Notes: a model not told the origin generated them from the letters alone. 64,000 nucleotides of DNA from Myxococcales bacterium (GCA_016703425.1 JADJCA010000030.1:317399-381398); one strand, 5' to 3'. Positions 51,895-60,965 are shown, counted from the first letter of the stretch. Numbers and translations: made by a program.

Positions 51895-52340
51895 GGCTCC
51901 ACCCCCGCTGCGGTGGCAAGGGGCGCGACGTCGAAGCCCAGGCGGGCGTACGCGCGCCACAGGACGCGGAAGTAGCCGGGCTGCGGCGCCCAGGGCTCGA
52001 ACCCGTCCTCGGGCTGCAGGTACGTCGTCGCGCGGCGGCGTTGCCCGTGCTCGTCGAGCACCAGCTTCACGACGCGCTCGTAGGCGAATGGGTGGCCCTC
52101 GAAGCGATCGAGCGAGCGGAGGTCCGCGTCGTCGAGGCGGTAGAGGAGCCCCTCGACGCGGGCGCCGCGGGCCCGCACGACGCTCGCGACCGCCCCGTCC
52201 CAGCGGTGGCTGAAGCCGCCGAAAGCGAGCGCGTAGTTGGGCAGCGCGGCGCGCGCCACGGGCTGCGCGCTCGCGCACCGCGAGCGCATCTGCTCGTCGT
52301 CGAGGTTCGAGCCGTACGCGAAGTAGAGCACCTGTCCCAT
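51891..52340 (-). CDS. Gamma-glutamylcyclotransferase-fold protein 2
   Basis: 149 residues from ATG 52340. YFAYGSNLDDEQMRSRC is the classic FAYGSN loop and LYRLDDADLRSLDRFEGHPF then AYERV carries the catalytic Glu region. It belongs to a different GGCT branch from its neighbour, so the two are not a simple tandem duplication. Likely substrate is a gamma-glutamyl or related amide made by the amidoligase upstream. Confidence 0.85.
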   Translation of the reverse strand: MGQVLYFAYGSNLDDEQMRSRCASAQPVARAALPNYALAFGGFSHRWDGAVASVVRARGARVEGLLYRLDDADLRSLDRFEGHPFAYERVVKLVLDEHGQRRRATTYLQPEDGFEPWAPQPGYFRVLWRAYARLGFDVAPLATAAGVEP

Positions 52341-52434
52341 CTTCTCATCTCGCCGCGGGCCGAGGCCCGCCGTAGTCATCCATCGCTTCCGTTGGCGGCC
52401 GAATCCAGGGCCGGCGTACCCGGCCCCGCGCCCC

Positions 52435-53352
52435 TCACGCTGCTGCTCGGGCATCGCCCACCTCCTCGCTCGCCGGGGCGCTCGCGGCCGGGCGGCGGTC
52501 GCGGCGCTCGCCCTTCCAAGCCGCCGAGCCCGCGAGCTTCTTGGTGAGGTGCAGGCGCGCGGTCTTGAACTCGTCGCCGATGAGCCCGAGGTGCAGGAGC
52601 ACCACCCGGAAGTCGTACTTGGCGGTCGCGGGGTTGAACTCGCGGCGCTTGCTCGACGCGGCCTTCGAGCCGAGGGCCTTGGCCGCCATCGCGAGCGCCA
52701 GCTGCACGTAGGCCTTCACCTCGCCCGCGTGCAGCGTCCCGTTGAAGTAGCGCAGCTCGATCGTGCCGCGGAAGAAGAGGCTGTTGAGGTTGAGCCCGTG
52801 GTAGCGCGAGGAGTCGTAGCGCTGCGGGCTGGTGTTTCGGTACCCGTACCAGGCGTCGCTCACCTCCTGCATCGTCCTGGGGCGGCGCGCTTCGATGCGC
52901 TGGATGAACCCCGAGTCGATCGGGCGGCAGTAGCGCGCGAGGCGCGTCTCGCTGACCCCGAGCGCGTGCTCGAGGAGGCGCTCCTGCTTGTGCACCAGCT
53001 TCACCAGGTTCGTGACGCTCTTGGCGTCGAAGCGGCTGCCGTCGATGTGGATGTGGATGCCCGTCGAGGTGTCCGCCTTCGCGCCCGCGGTGCGCACCGC
53101 CCGGACGACGTTCTGCAGCTCGTCGATGTCGTCGTAGCCGAGGACCGGCGAGACGATCTCGCCGCTGTTCTCGCCGCCGCTCAGCGAGCCGTCCGGGACC
53201 ACCTGCCAGCGGCGCCCGCGCGCGTCGGTGATGCGCCAGCTGCGGTACTCGTCGGCGACCGTGCCCCCGACCACGCTGTGGATGGCGCGGGCGAGCTTCT
53301 CGCGGCTCAGGCCCACCGTCTCGATCTCGATCCCGAATCGCAGCGTCTTCAT
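52435..53352 (-). CDS. Amidoligase family enzyme (COOH-NH2 ligase)
   Basis: 305 residues from ATG 53352. LRFGIEIETVGLSRE is the amidoligase GxExE motif, VPDGSLSG...GEIVSPVL the second, and TSTGIHIHID (HxH) with KLVHKQERLLEHAL the third; GTIELRYFNGTLHAGEV completes the glutamine-synthetase-like active site. The family ligates amines to carboxylates with ATP, for example glutamyl peptides. It heads an operon with two GGCT-fold proteins. Leader repeat 2 lies 48 bases upstream. Confidence 0.85.
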   Translation of the reverse strand: MKTLRFGIEIETVGLSREKLARAIHSVVGGTVADEYRSWRITDARGRRWQVVPDGSLSGGENSGEIVSPVLGYDDIDELQNVVRAVRTAGAKADTSTGIHIHIDGSRFDAKSVTNLVKLVHKQERLLEHALGVSETRLARYCRPIDSGFIQRIEARRPRTMQEVSDAWYGYRNTSPQRYDSSRYHGLNLNSLFFRGTIELRYFNGTLHAGEVKAYVQLALAMAAKALGSKAASSKRREFNPATAKYDFRVVLLHLGLIGDEFKTARLHLTKKLAGSAAWKGERRDRRPAASAPASEEVGDARAAA

Positions 53353-53400
53353 CGTCGTCGTCCTCGCGTTTCGCGCGGGGCCCAGTGCCCGTCGCGTGAG

Positions 53401-53435
53401 GACATACAGGCTTCCGTTCGCGCCCCTAGCAAGGC
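53401..53435 (-). repeat. Leader/promoter repeat, copy 2 (amidoligase operon)
   Basis: GACATACAGGCTTCCGTTCG with CGCCCCTAGCAAGGC following. The upstream side (53436-53500) also matches copy 1 (TGATGTATTTTCA versus CGATGTCTTTTCG, then TTGGAATAG). Confidence 0.7.
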
Positions 53436-53551
53436 AGAACACGGCGCTTTCTGATGTATTTTCAGGCACTTGGAATAGCCGCGACCTTCCGCGGACTTGG
53501 GGGCGTCGCGGACTCGGTGCCGCCGCGACGCCCCCCGGATCTCGGTGCCCT

Positions 53552-54169
53552 TCACGCGCTGGCTGCGCCCGCATTCGTGAAGAGCGCTGCGGCCTCCTCG
53601 GCGCCCAGGTGCGAGAGGTAGTGGCCGAGCGCGCGGCGGAAGAACTCCATGCGGTTCTTGATGCCGCGCGTGCGCCACGCCTCGTCCATGCGCTCGACGA
53701 CCTCGGCCTCGAGTCGCAGCGGGAGGATCTTCACGTCGACGGGCTCGCCGTTGCGCTCGCGCGTCTTGCGCGGGCCGACCGGGATGCGACCCTTCTCGGC
53801 CTCGCGGATCTTCCAGATGAGGTAGCGCCGGTCGTCGCTGCCCGTCGCCCGGCCGACCGCCTCGAGGTACTTCGCCTGCAGCTCCTCGATGCTCATCGAC
53901 GTGAAGCGTCCCCTCACGTGCGTCGGCGTGGCCGCGCTCGCGTTGGACGCGGCGCTCTCCTCCGCGGGCGTGTCGACCGCGGGCGGCGGGCTCTCGGGCG
54001 CGGCCGGCTGCTCCGCTCGGGCGGCGAGCGTCTCCTCGATGCGCCGGATGAGGAACTTCCGGTTCGGGCTCCGTGACGTCTCGCCCACCACCTCGCGGAA
54101 GCGCGCCTGCAGCTCCGGCAGGCGCAGTCGCTCGAGCTCGTTCCTGGTTCGCTTGTTTCGGTTGCTCAT
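53552..54169 (-). CDS. Protein with two ELQ modules (DUF2924-like) and a C-terminal RHH domain
   Basis: 205 residues from ATG 54169. Two similar segments, LPELQARFREVVGETSRSPN then RKFLIRRIEETL and IEELQAKYLEAVGRATGSDD then RRYLIWKIREAEK, resemble DUF2924/SAP-like DNA-binding hairpins. A Pro/Ala linker separates them. The C-terminus VKILPLRLEAEVVERMDEAW...NRMEFFRRALGHYL is RHH-like, matching the protein at 41442. Probably a DNA-binding regulator or partition-like factor of the element. Confidence 0.6.
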   Translation of the reverse strand: MSNRNKRTRNELERLRLPELQARFREVVGETSRSPNRKFLIRRIEETLAARAEQPAAPESPPPAVDTPAEESAASNASAATPTHVRGRFTSMSIEELQAKYLEAVGRATGSDDRRYLIWKIREAEKGRIPVGPRKTRERNGEPVDVKILPLRLEAEVVERMDEAWRTRGIKNRMEFFRRALGHYLSHLGAEEAAALFTNAGAASA

Positions 54170-54278
54170 GGTCCGTCTCCTCGTCGGGCGCCGGGTACAC
54201 GTCACCCTTCACGCGCGCGCCCTGGCTCGCGTGTCGGGCTGCGCTCCGCGATGGAGCGCTCTGTCGGTCAGCTCGTCG

Positions 54279-54566
54279 TCAGTCCTTCAAGTCGGCGAAG
54301 CACTCGAGATCGATCGCGCGTGGGTCGCAGTGCACGAAGCTCGCGCTCCCGTCCGCGCGCAGATGGGCGACGTCGAGGCGATCGAGCCTCGTCACGCCGC
54401 CGAGTCGAGCGAGGACCTCGTCGTCCGTGAGGAAGTAGTCGTCCGCGTCGACGTTCACGTCGGGGCGCAGGGCGCCGCGCATCACGCCGAAGATGCGCAC
54501 GCGCTGCCCGTTGAACCCGGGGATCTCGCTGCCCACGTACGTCGTCGTTGCGCCGATGATCTTCAT
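54279..54566 (-). CDS. 95-residue protein of unknown function
   Basis: MKIIGATTTYVGSEIPGFNG then QRVRIFGVMR, DADDYFLTDDEVLARLGGVT and DRLDVAHLRADGSASFV. A small alpha/beta protein with an SH3-like opening strand pattern; family not recognised. Its start overlaps the DUF6900-like gene (ATGA), so they form a two-gene unit behind leader repeat 3. Confidence 0.6.
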   Translation of the reverse strand: MKIIGATTTYVGSEIPGFNGQRVRIFGVMRGALRPDVNVDADDYFLTDDEVLARLGGVTRLDRLDVAHLRADGSASFVHCDPRAIDLECFADLKD

Positions 54567-54757
54567 CGCTCCTCCTTCTTCGCGGCGGCGAGCCCCGCCC
54601 GGTACGCGGCCTCGAGCGCGGCGCGCAGCTGCCACACCGCGAGGTCGCGGAAGTCGAGGCTGTCCGAGCGGCGCGTCTCGAGCGTCGAGAGCCCGAGATG
54701 CTGCTTCGCGATGTCCTCGATGACCTTGCTGTCGCTGGCTGATCGCTCGCGCTTCAT
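54563..54757 (-). CDS. DUF6900-like small protein
   Basis: 64 residues from ATG 54757 (an ATG inside leader repeat 3, at 54766, would add three). VIEDIAKQHLGLSTLETRRS then DSLDFRDLAVWQLRAALEAA is the conserved pattern (IA..HL...TLE.R.SDSLDF...AVW....AL..AY.AG). Such proteins occur on plasmids and phages beside amidoligases; function unknown. Confidence 0.65.
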   Translation of the reverse strand: MKRERSASDSKVIEDIAKQHLGLSTLETRRSDSLDFRDLAVWQLRAALEAAYRAGLAAAKKEER

Positions 54758-54761
54758 GCGG

Positions 54762-54795
54762 GACATACAGGCTTCCGTTCGCGGGGCTAGCAAGG
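54762..54795 (-). repeat. Leader/promoter repeat, copy 3
   Basis: GACATACAGGCTTCCGTTCG with CGGGGCTAGCAAGGT following. It lies directly before the DUF6900-like gene. Its upstream side shares AATCGACCTCGCT with copy 4. Confidence 0.7.
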
Positions 54796-54828
54796 TCGTT
54801 CCGAGAAGAATCGACCTCGCTGCTCCAC

Positions 54829-55101
54829 TCAGCGCGACGCGACTCGCCACGCGGCCTTCGAGCCGTAGCGAAGCTGCTGGCCCTCGACGAGGAAGACGTC
54901 GGTCGGCGCGGTGCCCTTCTCGTAGCGGGGCTCCTCGCGCTCGTCGTCTTCGCAGTCCTCGTCGTCGTCGTCGACGAACTCCTCGCGCACCGCGACGCCG
55001 GCGACGGCGTTCTCGAAGGGCCAGCTCTCCTGGCTCATGATCATCACCTCGGCGTCGGGGTCCTGGTCCTGCAGCAGCTCGATCAGCTCGCTCACCTTCA
55101 T
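54829..55101 (-). CDS. 90-residue acidic protein of unknown function
   Basis: MKVSELIELLQDQDPDAEVM then IMSQESWPFENAVAG, a long Asp/Glu tract, and DVFLVEGQQLRYGSKAAW. The opening (S-ELIELLQ-DPDAEVM) is a widespread phage/plasmid small-protein pattern. No function known. Leader repeat 4 lies 50 bases upstream. Confidence 0.65.
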   Translation of the reverse strand: MKVSELIELLQDQDPDAEVMIMSQESWPFENAVAGVAVREEFVDDDDEDCEDDEREEPRYEKGTAPTDVFLVEGQQLRYGSKAAWRVASR

Positions 55102-55150
55102 CGTCGTGCTCCGCTTCGGGGTGGTCCGTGAATGCGCCCCGTTCGCGAGG

Positions 55151-55184
55151 GACATACAGGCTTCCTTCTGCGGGCTATCCAAGG
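55151..55184 (-). repeat. Leader/promoter repeat, copy 4
   Basis: GACATACAGGCTTCCTTCTG with CGGGCTATCCAAGGC following: the most diverged copy, but in the same place relative to a gene start. The following bases (AATCGACCTCGCT) match copy 3. Confidence 0.65.
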
Positions 55185-55223
55185 CGAAGAAGCGAGAATC
55201 GACCTCGCTCGCGGAACTGCGCG

Positions 55224-55808
55224 TTACCCCGCCAGAAGTCCGGGGAGCCTCGCCAGATCGAGCCACCCGCGCAGCACGCGGGCACCGACGCGGAGCGCGG
55301 TGGCGCCGACGCCGAAGCTCGTCTCGCGGGCGCGCCCCGCGGGCTTGTTCACGGTGTTGTCCCAGAGCCCGTAGTCGAAGGTCGCGATGCGGCCGTGCTG
55401 CTCGTCGAGTCGCTCGAGCACGCAGACATGCTCGGGCGGTGCGAGGTACAGGATGTCGCCGGGCCTCGGTCGCAGGTCGCGCTTCGCCCAGACGAACGCG
55501 TCGCCGGTCGCGAAGACGAGCCGCGAGAGGTTCGTGCCGCTCTGCCACGGCGCGCGACCGCCGTCGTCGTCGCGATTGAGGATGCGCTCGTCGCGGAAGC
55601 CCAGCTCACGCAGCACGTAGTGCGCGAGATCGCCGCAGGCCGAGTAGCCCTTCCAGCGGTTGCGCCCCTCGGTGACGAGCTCGAACACGGGGTCGCCGAG
55701 CACGCGGCCGGCGGCTCCGTTGCAGGCGAAGCGCGCCGCCTCGACGGCGGCGGCCCGGAGCGTGGTCTCATCGACGAAGCGACGCGCGGGCGAGGCCTGC
55801 ACGTTCAT
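55224..55808 (-). CDS. Putative NlpC/P60- or CHAP-like cysteine hydrolase
   Basis: 194 residues from ATG 55808. RWKGYSACGDLAHYVLRELG places a Cys at a helix start and RPGDILYLAPPEHVCVLERL a later His in a strand, the usual Cys...His order of papain-like cell-wall amidases. No signal peptide, as in endolysins. It overlaps the holin-like gene (TGATG) and lies next to an amidase, so a lysis-cassette role is plausible. Confidence 0.5.
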   Translation of the reverse strand: MNVQASPARRFVDETTLRAAAVEAARFACNGAAGRVLGDPVFELVTEGRNRWKGYSACGDLAHYVLRELGFRDERILNRDDDGGRAPWQSGTNLSRLVFATGDAFVWAKRDLRPRPGDILYLAPPEHVCVLERLDEQHGRIATFDYGLWDNTVNKPAGRARETSFGVGATALRVGARVLRGWLDLARLPGLLAG

Positions 55809-56044
55809 CACGCCGTCTTGTCGTGCAGGTCCTTGATCGCGTCCTTGAGCGCGACGAGCGCGGCCTCCACCTTCGTGACAGCCTCCGTCTGCGCGCGGCC
55901 CATCTCCGCGACCTTGTCGAACAGCTCGCGGAGCGCGGCGTCCTTCTTCTCGTTGACCCGCCAGAAGGCCCAGCCGAGGACCGCCACGAGCCCGTAAGGG
56001 CCGGTCGCCTGAAGCCACGTCGCGATGGTGCTGAACTCGTTCAT
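55808..56044 (-). CDS. Holin-like small membrane protein
   Basis: 78 residues. One membrane helix (GPYGLVAVLGWAFWRVN) is followed by a charged amphipathic coiled-coil-like helix (AALRELFDKVAEMGRAQTEA). Such layouts are common for phage holins or tail-associated anchors beside lysins. It overlaps the hydrolase gene and follows the amidase gene by 16 bases. Confidence 0.6.
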   Translation of the reverse strand: MNEFSTIATWLQATGPYGLVAVLGWAFWRVNEKKDAALRELFDKVAEMGRAQTEAVTKVEAALVALKDAIKDLHDKTA

Positions 56045-56060
56045 GTCGTTCTCCTCGTCG

Positions 56061-56798
56061 TCAGGCCACGGGCGTGGCGGGAAGCAGGTCTCGAACGTCA
56101 GCGGCGCGCCGCACGCCCGTCGCGCGCCGTACCGCCTCCTCGAACGCGACGTCCGGAGCGAGACCGACCTCGAGACGCAGCCACGCGTAGAGGACCAGCC
56201 ACGCGCCGTCGGCGTGTCCGAAGTAGTGGTGCGCGAGCACGCCTGGCAGCGCCTTGCCTGCCTCGGCGAGCGGCCCGAGCTGGAAGCTCGCTGCACGCAG
56301 CCCCGGCCAGCGGCGCGGCACCTCGAGGCCCGGCGCCGGCGCACTCGTCGCCCACCGCACGAGCGAGGCCACCGCCTCGGCCTGGGCGGGCGTCGGCAGC
56401 ACGTACTGCCCCTCGTGTGCCCACGGAGCCTTGATGCTCCGCTCCCACGGGAGGCCCTTGCGGAGCAGCCGCGGGTAGTACGGGTTCACGACCTTGACAC
56501 CGAAGGACGGGCCGTTGTGCACGGGTCCGGCGTGCCAGAGCATCTCGGACGCGAGGTCGCCGTGCTGGGTCAGTTCGCCGTCCGGCCCGAGGACGAGATG
56601 CACGCTGAGCCCTCGCTTCTTCAGCACGGCGATCGTCGAATCGACGCTGCGCGTGACGGTCTCGTGGATGACGAGCTCGGTCGCGCGCGTTCGCTTGCCC
56701 TTCGATACGAAGCGCGCGGTGCCGTCCTCGAGGAAGGTCCGGACGCGCACGCTATCCGGCGCGCTGCTCGCGACGCCGCGAACGACGAGCCCGCTCAC
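56061..56798 (-). CDS. N-acetylmuramoyl-L-alanine amidase (endolysin-type)
   Basis: 245 residues. ELVIHETVTRSVDSTIAVLK then HLVLGPDGELTQHGDLASEM and WHAGPVHNGPSFGVKVVNPY match the amidase_2/AmpD fold, with His at the expected zinc positions (IHET, WHAG). No signal peptide, so export depends on the holin or on lysis. It overlaps the zinc-ribbon gene by ATGA. Confidence 0.8.
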   Translation of the reverse strand: MSGLVVRGVASSAPDSVRVRTFLEDGTARFVSKGKRTRATELVIHETVTRSVDSTIAVLKKRGLSVHLVLGPDGELTQHGDLASEMLWHAGPVHNGPSFGVKVVNPYYPRLLRKGLPWERSIKAPWAHEGQYVLPTPAQAEAVASLVRWATSAPAPGLEVPRRWPGLRAASFQLGPLAEAGKALPGVLAHHYFGHADGAWLVLYAWLRLEVGLAPDVAFEEAVRRATGVRRAADVRDLLPATPVA

Positions 56799-57229
56799 CG
56801 CCCGGGCTCCTTCACGCGGGCGGCCTCGGGGAGACGCGTTTCGATCTTCAGCCCCCGCGGGAACCAGCGCGCGACGTCCTCGGCGGCGACCGGCTTCGCG
56901 AGCTTCGCGTCCACTCGCCCCTGCTGGTCCTTGAGCAGCGGGATGACCCGCTTGCGCTTCACCAGCTCGGCGTGGACCTCGTCGACGAGCATCCTGTGGA
57001 GGTGGCCGAAGCTGCCCGGCGCGGGGTGTGCGGGCTCAGCATCCGGCGACCGAAGCAGGAACTCTGTCGAGCGACACGTGGGGCACGCGGGCAGCGGCAC
57101 AACGGCCGCGTCGGCCTGCTCGTCGCGCGCGACTCCGACCTCGAGCGAGTCGAGCACGATGCGGTTCTCGGCGGCGCACTTGCCGCAGCGTTGAAGGACC
57201 TCGGTGGCGTTCAGCTCGTGGATCGACAT
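56795..57229 (-). CDS. Zinc-ribbon protein of unknown function in the tail/lysis block
   Basis: 144 residues from ATG 57229. RCGKCAAENR...LPACPTCRSTEFLL is a two-Cys-pair zinc ribbon. The C-terminal half (GHLHRMLVDEVHAELVKRKR) is helical and basic. Family not recognised. It lies 10 bases downstream of the fibre gene. Confidence 0.55.
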   Translation of the reverse strand: MSIHELNATEVLQRCGKCAAENRIVLDSLEVGVARDEQADAAVVPLPACPTCRSTEFLLRSPDAEPAHPAPGSFGHLHRMLVDEVHAELVKRKRVIPLLKDQQGRVDAKLAKPVAAEDVARWFPRGLKIETRLPEAARVKEPGR

Positions 57230-57239
57230 CGAGGCCTCC

Positions 57240-59142
57240 TCAGGCGACCGCCGTGTACGTGCCGAACCACCAGACCGTCCCGAGCGCAGGGAGGGTCTGG
57301 TAGCTGAAGTAGCCGAACCCATCGCGATCGACGGTGAACGTCGACGGGTTCCCCGAGAAGCCGCTCGACTGACTGAGCGACGAGAACGTGATCGACGACG
57401 GTGACGCCGGGAAGCGGTTGCGGAAGTTGGTCGCGCCGCCGCCCGCGAGCGTGCGCGAGGCCGTGTCGGCATTCGAGTACTCCATGCCGAGTCGGCCAAC
57501 CTCCTGGACGCTGCCCGTCAGCTCGAACGCCGAGTTCGTGGTGCTGCTCATGGGCAGATTCCACGAGCGATCCCACGTCGTGAACGTCGCCTCGTTGTTG
57601 AAGTCGTGGAGGAACTCGAGCGAGTTGCGGCCGAAGCGGAAGGCCGCCGAGTTGTAGAGCGTGCTGTCGCGCGTCCAGCCGGCGCCGTTCCACGAGGCGT
57701 TCAGCGTGAACCACACGGAGTCGCTGTCCGCGTAGATGCGCAGGTGCGTAGGCGCGGTGCCCGACGCATTCGAGTCGAGGATGAGCGCCTTCGATCCGCC
57801 GAGCGCGGGCTGCCGGATCGTTCGGTGCTGGCCGGGGTTCGCCTCGTTGCCGCGGAAGTGGTCGCCCTCGACGGCGTCCAGGATCTCGGCGAGCGAGGTC
57901 TCGACGTTCACCGCGTTGAGGTTGTTGCCAGCGTCGGCGACGGAGATGGCCGACGCCGCGTGGGCGCCCGCGGCCTGGTTCACGTGGCCGTTGAGGCCGC
58001 CGAGAAGCGTGACGAGCGCGGCTCGAAGCGTGCCCGCCGCGATGGCCGTGGGCGCACCGGCGATGGCGTCGACGCCCACGAGGCCCGCGCCCGGAGCCGA
58101 GGCGCCCGTCGCCGAGAGGTCGGTGACGATCTCCTGCAGCTGCGACTGCACGTTGATGCCCGCGATGTTGTTGTGCGCCGTCGCAGCGATGGCGCTGGCT
58201 GCGTGCGCTCCGGTCGCAGCGCTCACGTGCGTGTTCAGGAAGCCGAGGAGCGCGGCGAGCTGCGTCTTCACGGTGCCAGCGGCCAGCGCGTTCGGAGCAC
58301 CGGCCGACGCGTCGACGCCGACGCGGGTGGCACCGGACGAGCCCACGGCGCCGGTCGTGAGGTCGTCGACGACCTCGTCGATGGCCGCCTGCACATTGGC
58401 GGCGCCGACGAAGCCGTGCGCAACATAGTCGATGGCGGTCGCGGCGTGCCGGCGTGCCGCCGCCGTGAAGTGGTCGCGCAGCTCCGCGTCCACCTCGTCG
58501 AGCGAGGCCTGCACCGTAGCCGCGAGCGGGGCGAGGATGCCCAAGCCCCGTCACGACGGAGACCGAGGAGCCCTGCGCGAAGATGAAGGCCTGCCGTCGC
58601 GAGGTGTCGAGGTCGGCGACGAGGATCTGCGTCTGCCCGGGGCGTCGCCGCACGTCGCAGAGCAGCAGCTCGTCGGCCTGCAGCGCCGCCTTGGGCGCGA
58701 CGCCGATGGCGCCCTCGGGCGCCTGACGGACCACGAGCTCGAACGACTCGTCACGCCGGAAGAACACCTGCTGCGAGTTGCCGTCCGTCCGGGGATCGGA
58801 GAGCAGCCGCTTGAAGCGGAGGAAGATGCCGAGCCAGCGCTCGTTGCCGACCGTCGCCACGTCGGTCGGGATGCCGACGAGGTCGACGGCGCAGTCCACC
58901 GTCTGGCCGGTGCCGAAGAACATGCGCTGGCCGAGGTTGTCGTAGGCGCGCGCCGGTGCGGTCAGGTCGACCGTTAGGTCCGGTACCGGCGAGTGCGGCG
59001 CGGGGACAGCACCCGCGACGATGCCGTAGATGTTCAGGTCCGCGGCGAGGTCCCGGTCGGCCTTCTCGAGCAAGGCGAACGCGAGGTCGAGCTCGGCCTC
59101 GGTGACGCGCTGGCGGAAGTAGAAGTCGACGCGATCGGCCAT
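57240..59142 (-). pseudogene. Tail-fibre/baseplate-like structural protein, split by one frameshift
   Basis: About 634 residues if joined. From ATG 59142: MADRVDFYFRQRVTEAELDL then AFALLEKADRDLAADLNI, a globular attachment domain (~200 residues), then SVVTGLG. The frame changes near 58540 and continues ILAPLAATVQASLDEVDAEL. Next come three repeats of ~65 residues (TGAHAASAIAATAHNNIAGI, QAAGAHAASAISVADAGNNL) typical of fibre shafts, and a C-terminal beta-rich head ending FGTYTAVA. The only break is one surplus base in a GGG run, suggesting a consensus error. Confidence 0.65.
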
Positions 59143-59215
59143 GTCCTTGCCTCGGAGCGCACGGGGCCCTCCGGTGAGGCAAAGCCGGCTGACGCGGCTT
59201 TCGGGGGACAGGCCT

Positions 59216-60561
59216 TCAGTGCAGGTCCGTCGTCTCCCCCAGGTCGCTGAGACCCAGCTCCCAGTGGTTCGGCAGGATGGGCGGGAGCGGCTCGACCAGG
59301 GTCCGACGAAGTGGGTGTGTGCGGGCTTCAGGTATCTCGACGATGGCGCGGAGCCCTGCCGGCGCTCGCGCTCGGCCAGGATGCGCGCGACCTCGACGTT
59401 GAAGGCGTACCGGGCGAAGCGGGTCCGAGGGGCCCGAGGACCCAGTCGATGCCCAGCCCGGACTCGCCGAGGATGAGCGTGTCGGCGTTGGGAACGGCGA
59501 GATGGCCGAGATGTCGATGCCGAGGAAGAAGCGGATCGCGTTCTGATGCCCCTTCGCCGTCCCCTTCTGCCGGTACATCTCGACGAGCACCGACGCGAGT
59601 CGGCGCTTCCCATGGTGTCGAGCTCGAACGGGAACGGGTTGCCGAGGTCGCGGAGGATGAGGTCGAGGAAGCCTCAGGCGCGCGCTCGAGATCGAAGATG
59701 TCGGGCCAGCGATCGAGGTCGGCCAGCAGCAGGTCGGTCACTTCCTGCAGGCAGGCGATGAAGCGGAAGAGGTCTCCGGTCTGATCGTCGCGGCGGTTGT
59801 GCTTGGGGAGCATCCGCCAGAGGTCGAAGCGACGCGTCTGCGGCCGCGCAGGGCGGAACCCGGTGAACGTCGCGCGGTGGTAGGGCGCGAGGACGACGTT
59901 GCCGAACAGGTCCGTGACGCCGAGCGCCACGACCTCATGCACGACGTCCGGGGGTCATCTCGGTGTCGAGCGTGAGCAGCACGACGCTGCCATCGACAAC
60001 CGAAGCGACGACGGCCAATGGCACGGCCGGCGCTCCCTTCGGCGTAAGGACAAAGCTCGAGCCGCCGGGCAGCAGGACGGGCTCGTCCAAGGCGACGCGA
60101 ACCGTCTTCTGCGCGAGCGCCTGCGCCCCCACCAGCCGCGGCGCCGTGCGGTCCTCGACGACGAACGAGTACACCTCGTCGACGGAGGCGGCACCGCCCA
60201 CCGTCTGCCCCGCTACGCGCACGGAGACCGTGGCGAGGCTCGCCATCTGAACCACCGGGTGCAGCACGACGCGAAGCGTGTCGACGGTCTGCGTTGCTCC
60301 GGCGAGCGGGCCGGCGAAGGCGGCGGTGATCTCCGGCAGCGCGCCGCCGTCGAAGGCCAGTACGCCGTCGACCCAGACATGGACACTGGCTCGGTTCACG
60401 CCGTCCGCGCCGGTGTCGATCAGCTCGAGGGCGAGCGTCGCGTCGACGGGCACGCCGGTCTCGCCCGGGCTTGGGTCGCGGTTCACGACCACCAGCCGCG
60501 GCGTGCTCACGACGAGCGCGACGCTGTCGACGTAGAGCGCGGGAAGCTCGAGCGTGCTCAT
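59216..60561 (-). pseudogene. Ig-like domain plus phage tail protein, heavily frameshifted
   Basis: From ATG 60561 about 200 residues of Ig-like sheet (DPSPGETGVPVDATLALELI, VHVWVDGVLAFDGGALPEIT) run into VALGVTDLFGNVVLAPYHRA and WRMLPKHNRRDDQTGDLFRF. The rest is readable only by switching frames: MYRQKGTAKGHQNAIRFFLG then IDISAISPF, AFNVEVARILAERERRQ, RYLKPAHTHFV and PNHWELGLSDLGETTDLH. These pieces in order match a tail protein of the P2 gpI kind. At least five indels in 700 bases make the sequence here unreliable. Confidence 0.6.
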
Positions 60562-60571
60562 GCCGGTGCCC

Positions 60572-60961
60572 TCATGCGGTCACCAGCTCGAGGCGCACGC
60601 CTACGGTGTGCACGCCCGACAGCTTCGAGACATTGGCAGCGAGGTCCGTGACGAGTCGCTCCCGGCCCGGCTTCGCACGCATGCGCGCGAGCGCGGTGCC
60701 GTCGACGACGAGGGAGGCCTCCCACGCGAGTCCCGCGGGCGTGCTCGCCGGCACCCGAAGGCGAAGCAGCGCTCGCACCAGCTTCACGCCCGTGAGGTCC
60801 GTCGACTGCGTCACCTCCGTGTGGTCGCCGAGACCGAGCTCGAAGAAGCGCCCCGGCTCGTCCTCGCCGAGCACGAAGGCGTAGTCGCCTCCGGTCGCCT
60901 TCGAGGTGACCAGGCGTCCCTGGCCTCGCCCGAGTCGGCTGGTGAACGCGGTGAGCGCCAT
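60572..60961 (-). CDS. 129-residue phage-type structural protein
   Basis: Intact frame. FTSRLGRGQGRLVTSKATGG, FFELGLGDHTEVTQSTDLTG and LLRLRVPASTPAGLAWEASL suggest a beta-sandwich tail component. I do not recognise the family. It lies between the Ig/tail gene (10 bases) and the next structural gene (4 bases), all leftward. Confidence 0.55.
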   Translation of the reverse strand: MALTAFTSRLGRGQGRLVTSKATGGDYAFVLGEDEPGRFFELGLGDHTEVTQSTDLTGVKLVRALLRLRVPASTPAGLAWEASLVVDGTALARMRAKPGRERLVTDLAANVSKLSGVHTVGVRLELVTA

Positions 60962-60965
60962 CGCC

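Noticed and set aside
51129..55184. The four leader repeats considered as a CRISPR array
   Set aside because: Only four copies, spaced 0.4-2.3 kb apart with genes in between and always at the same distance from a start codon.
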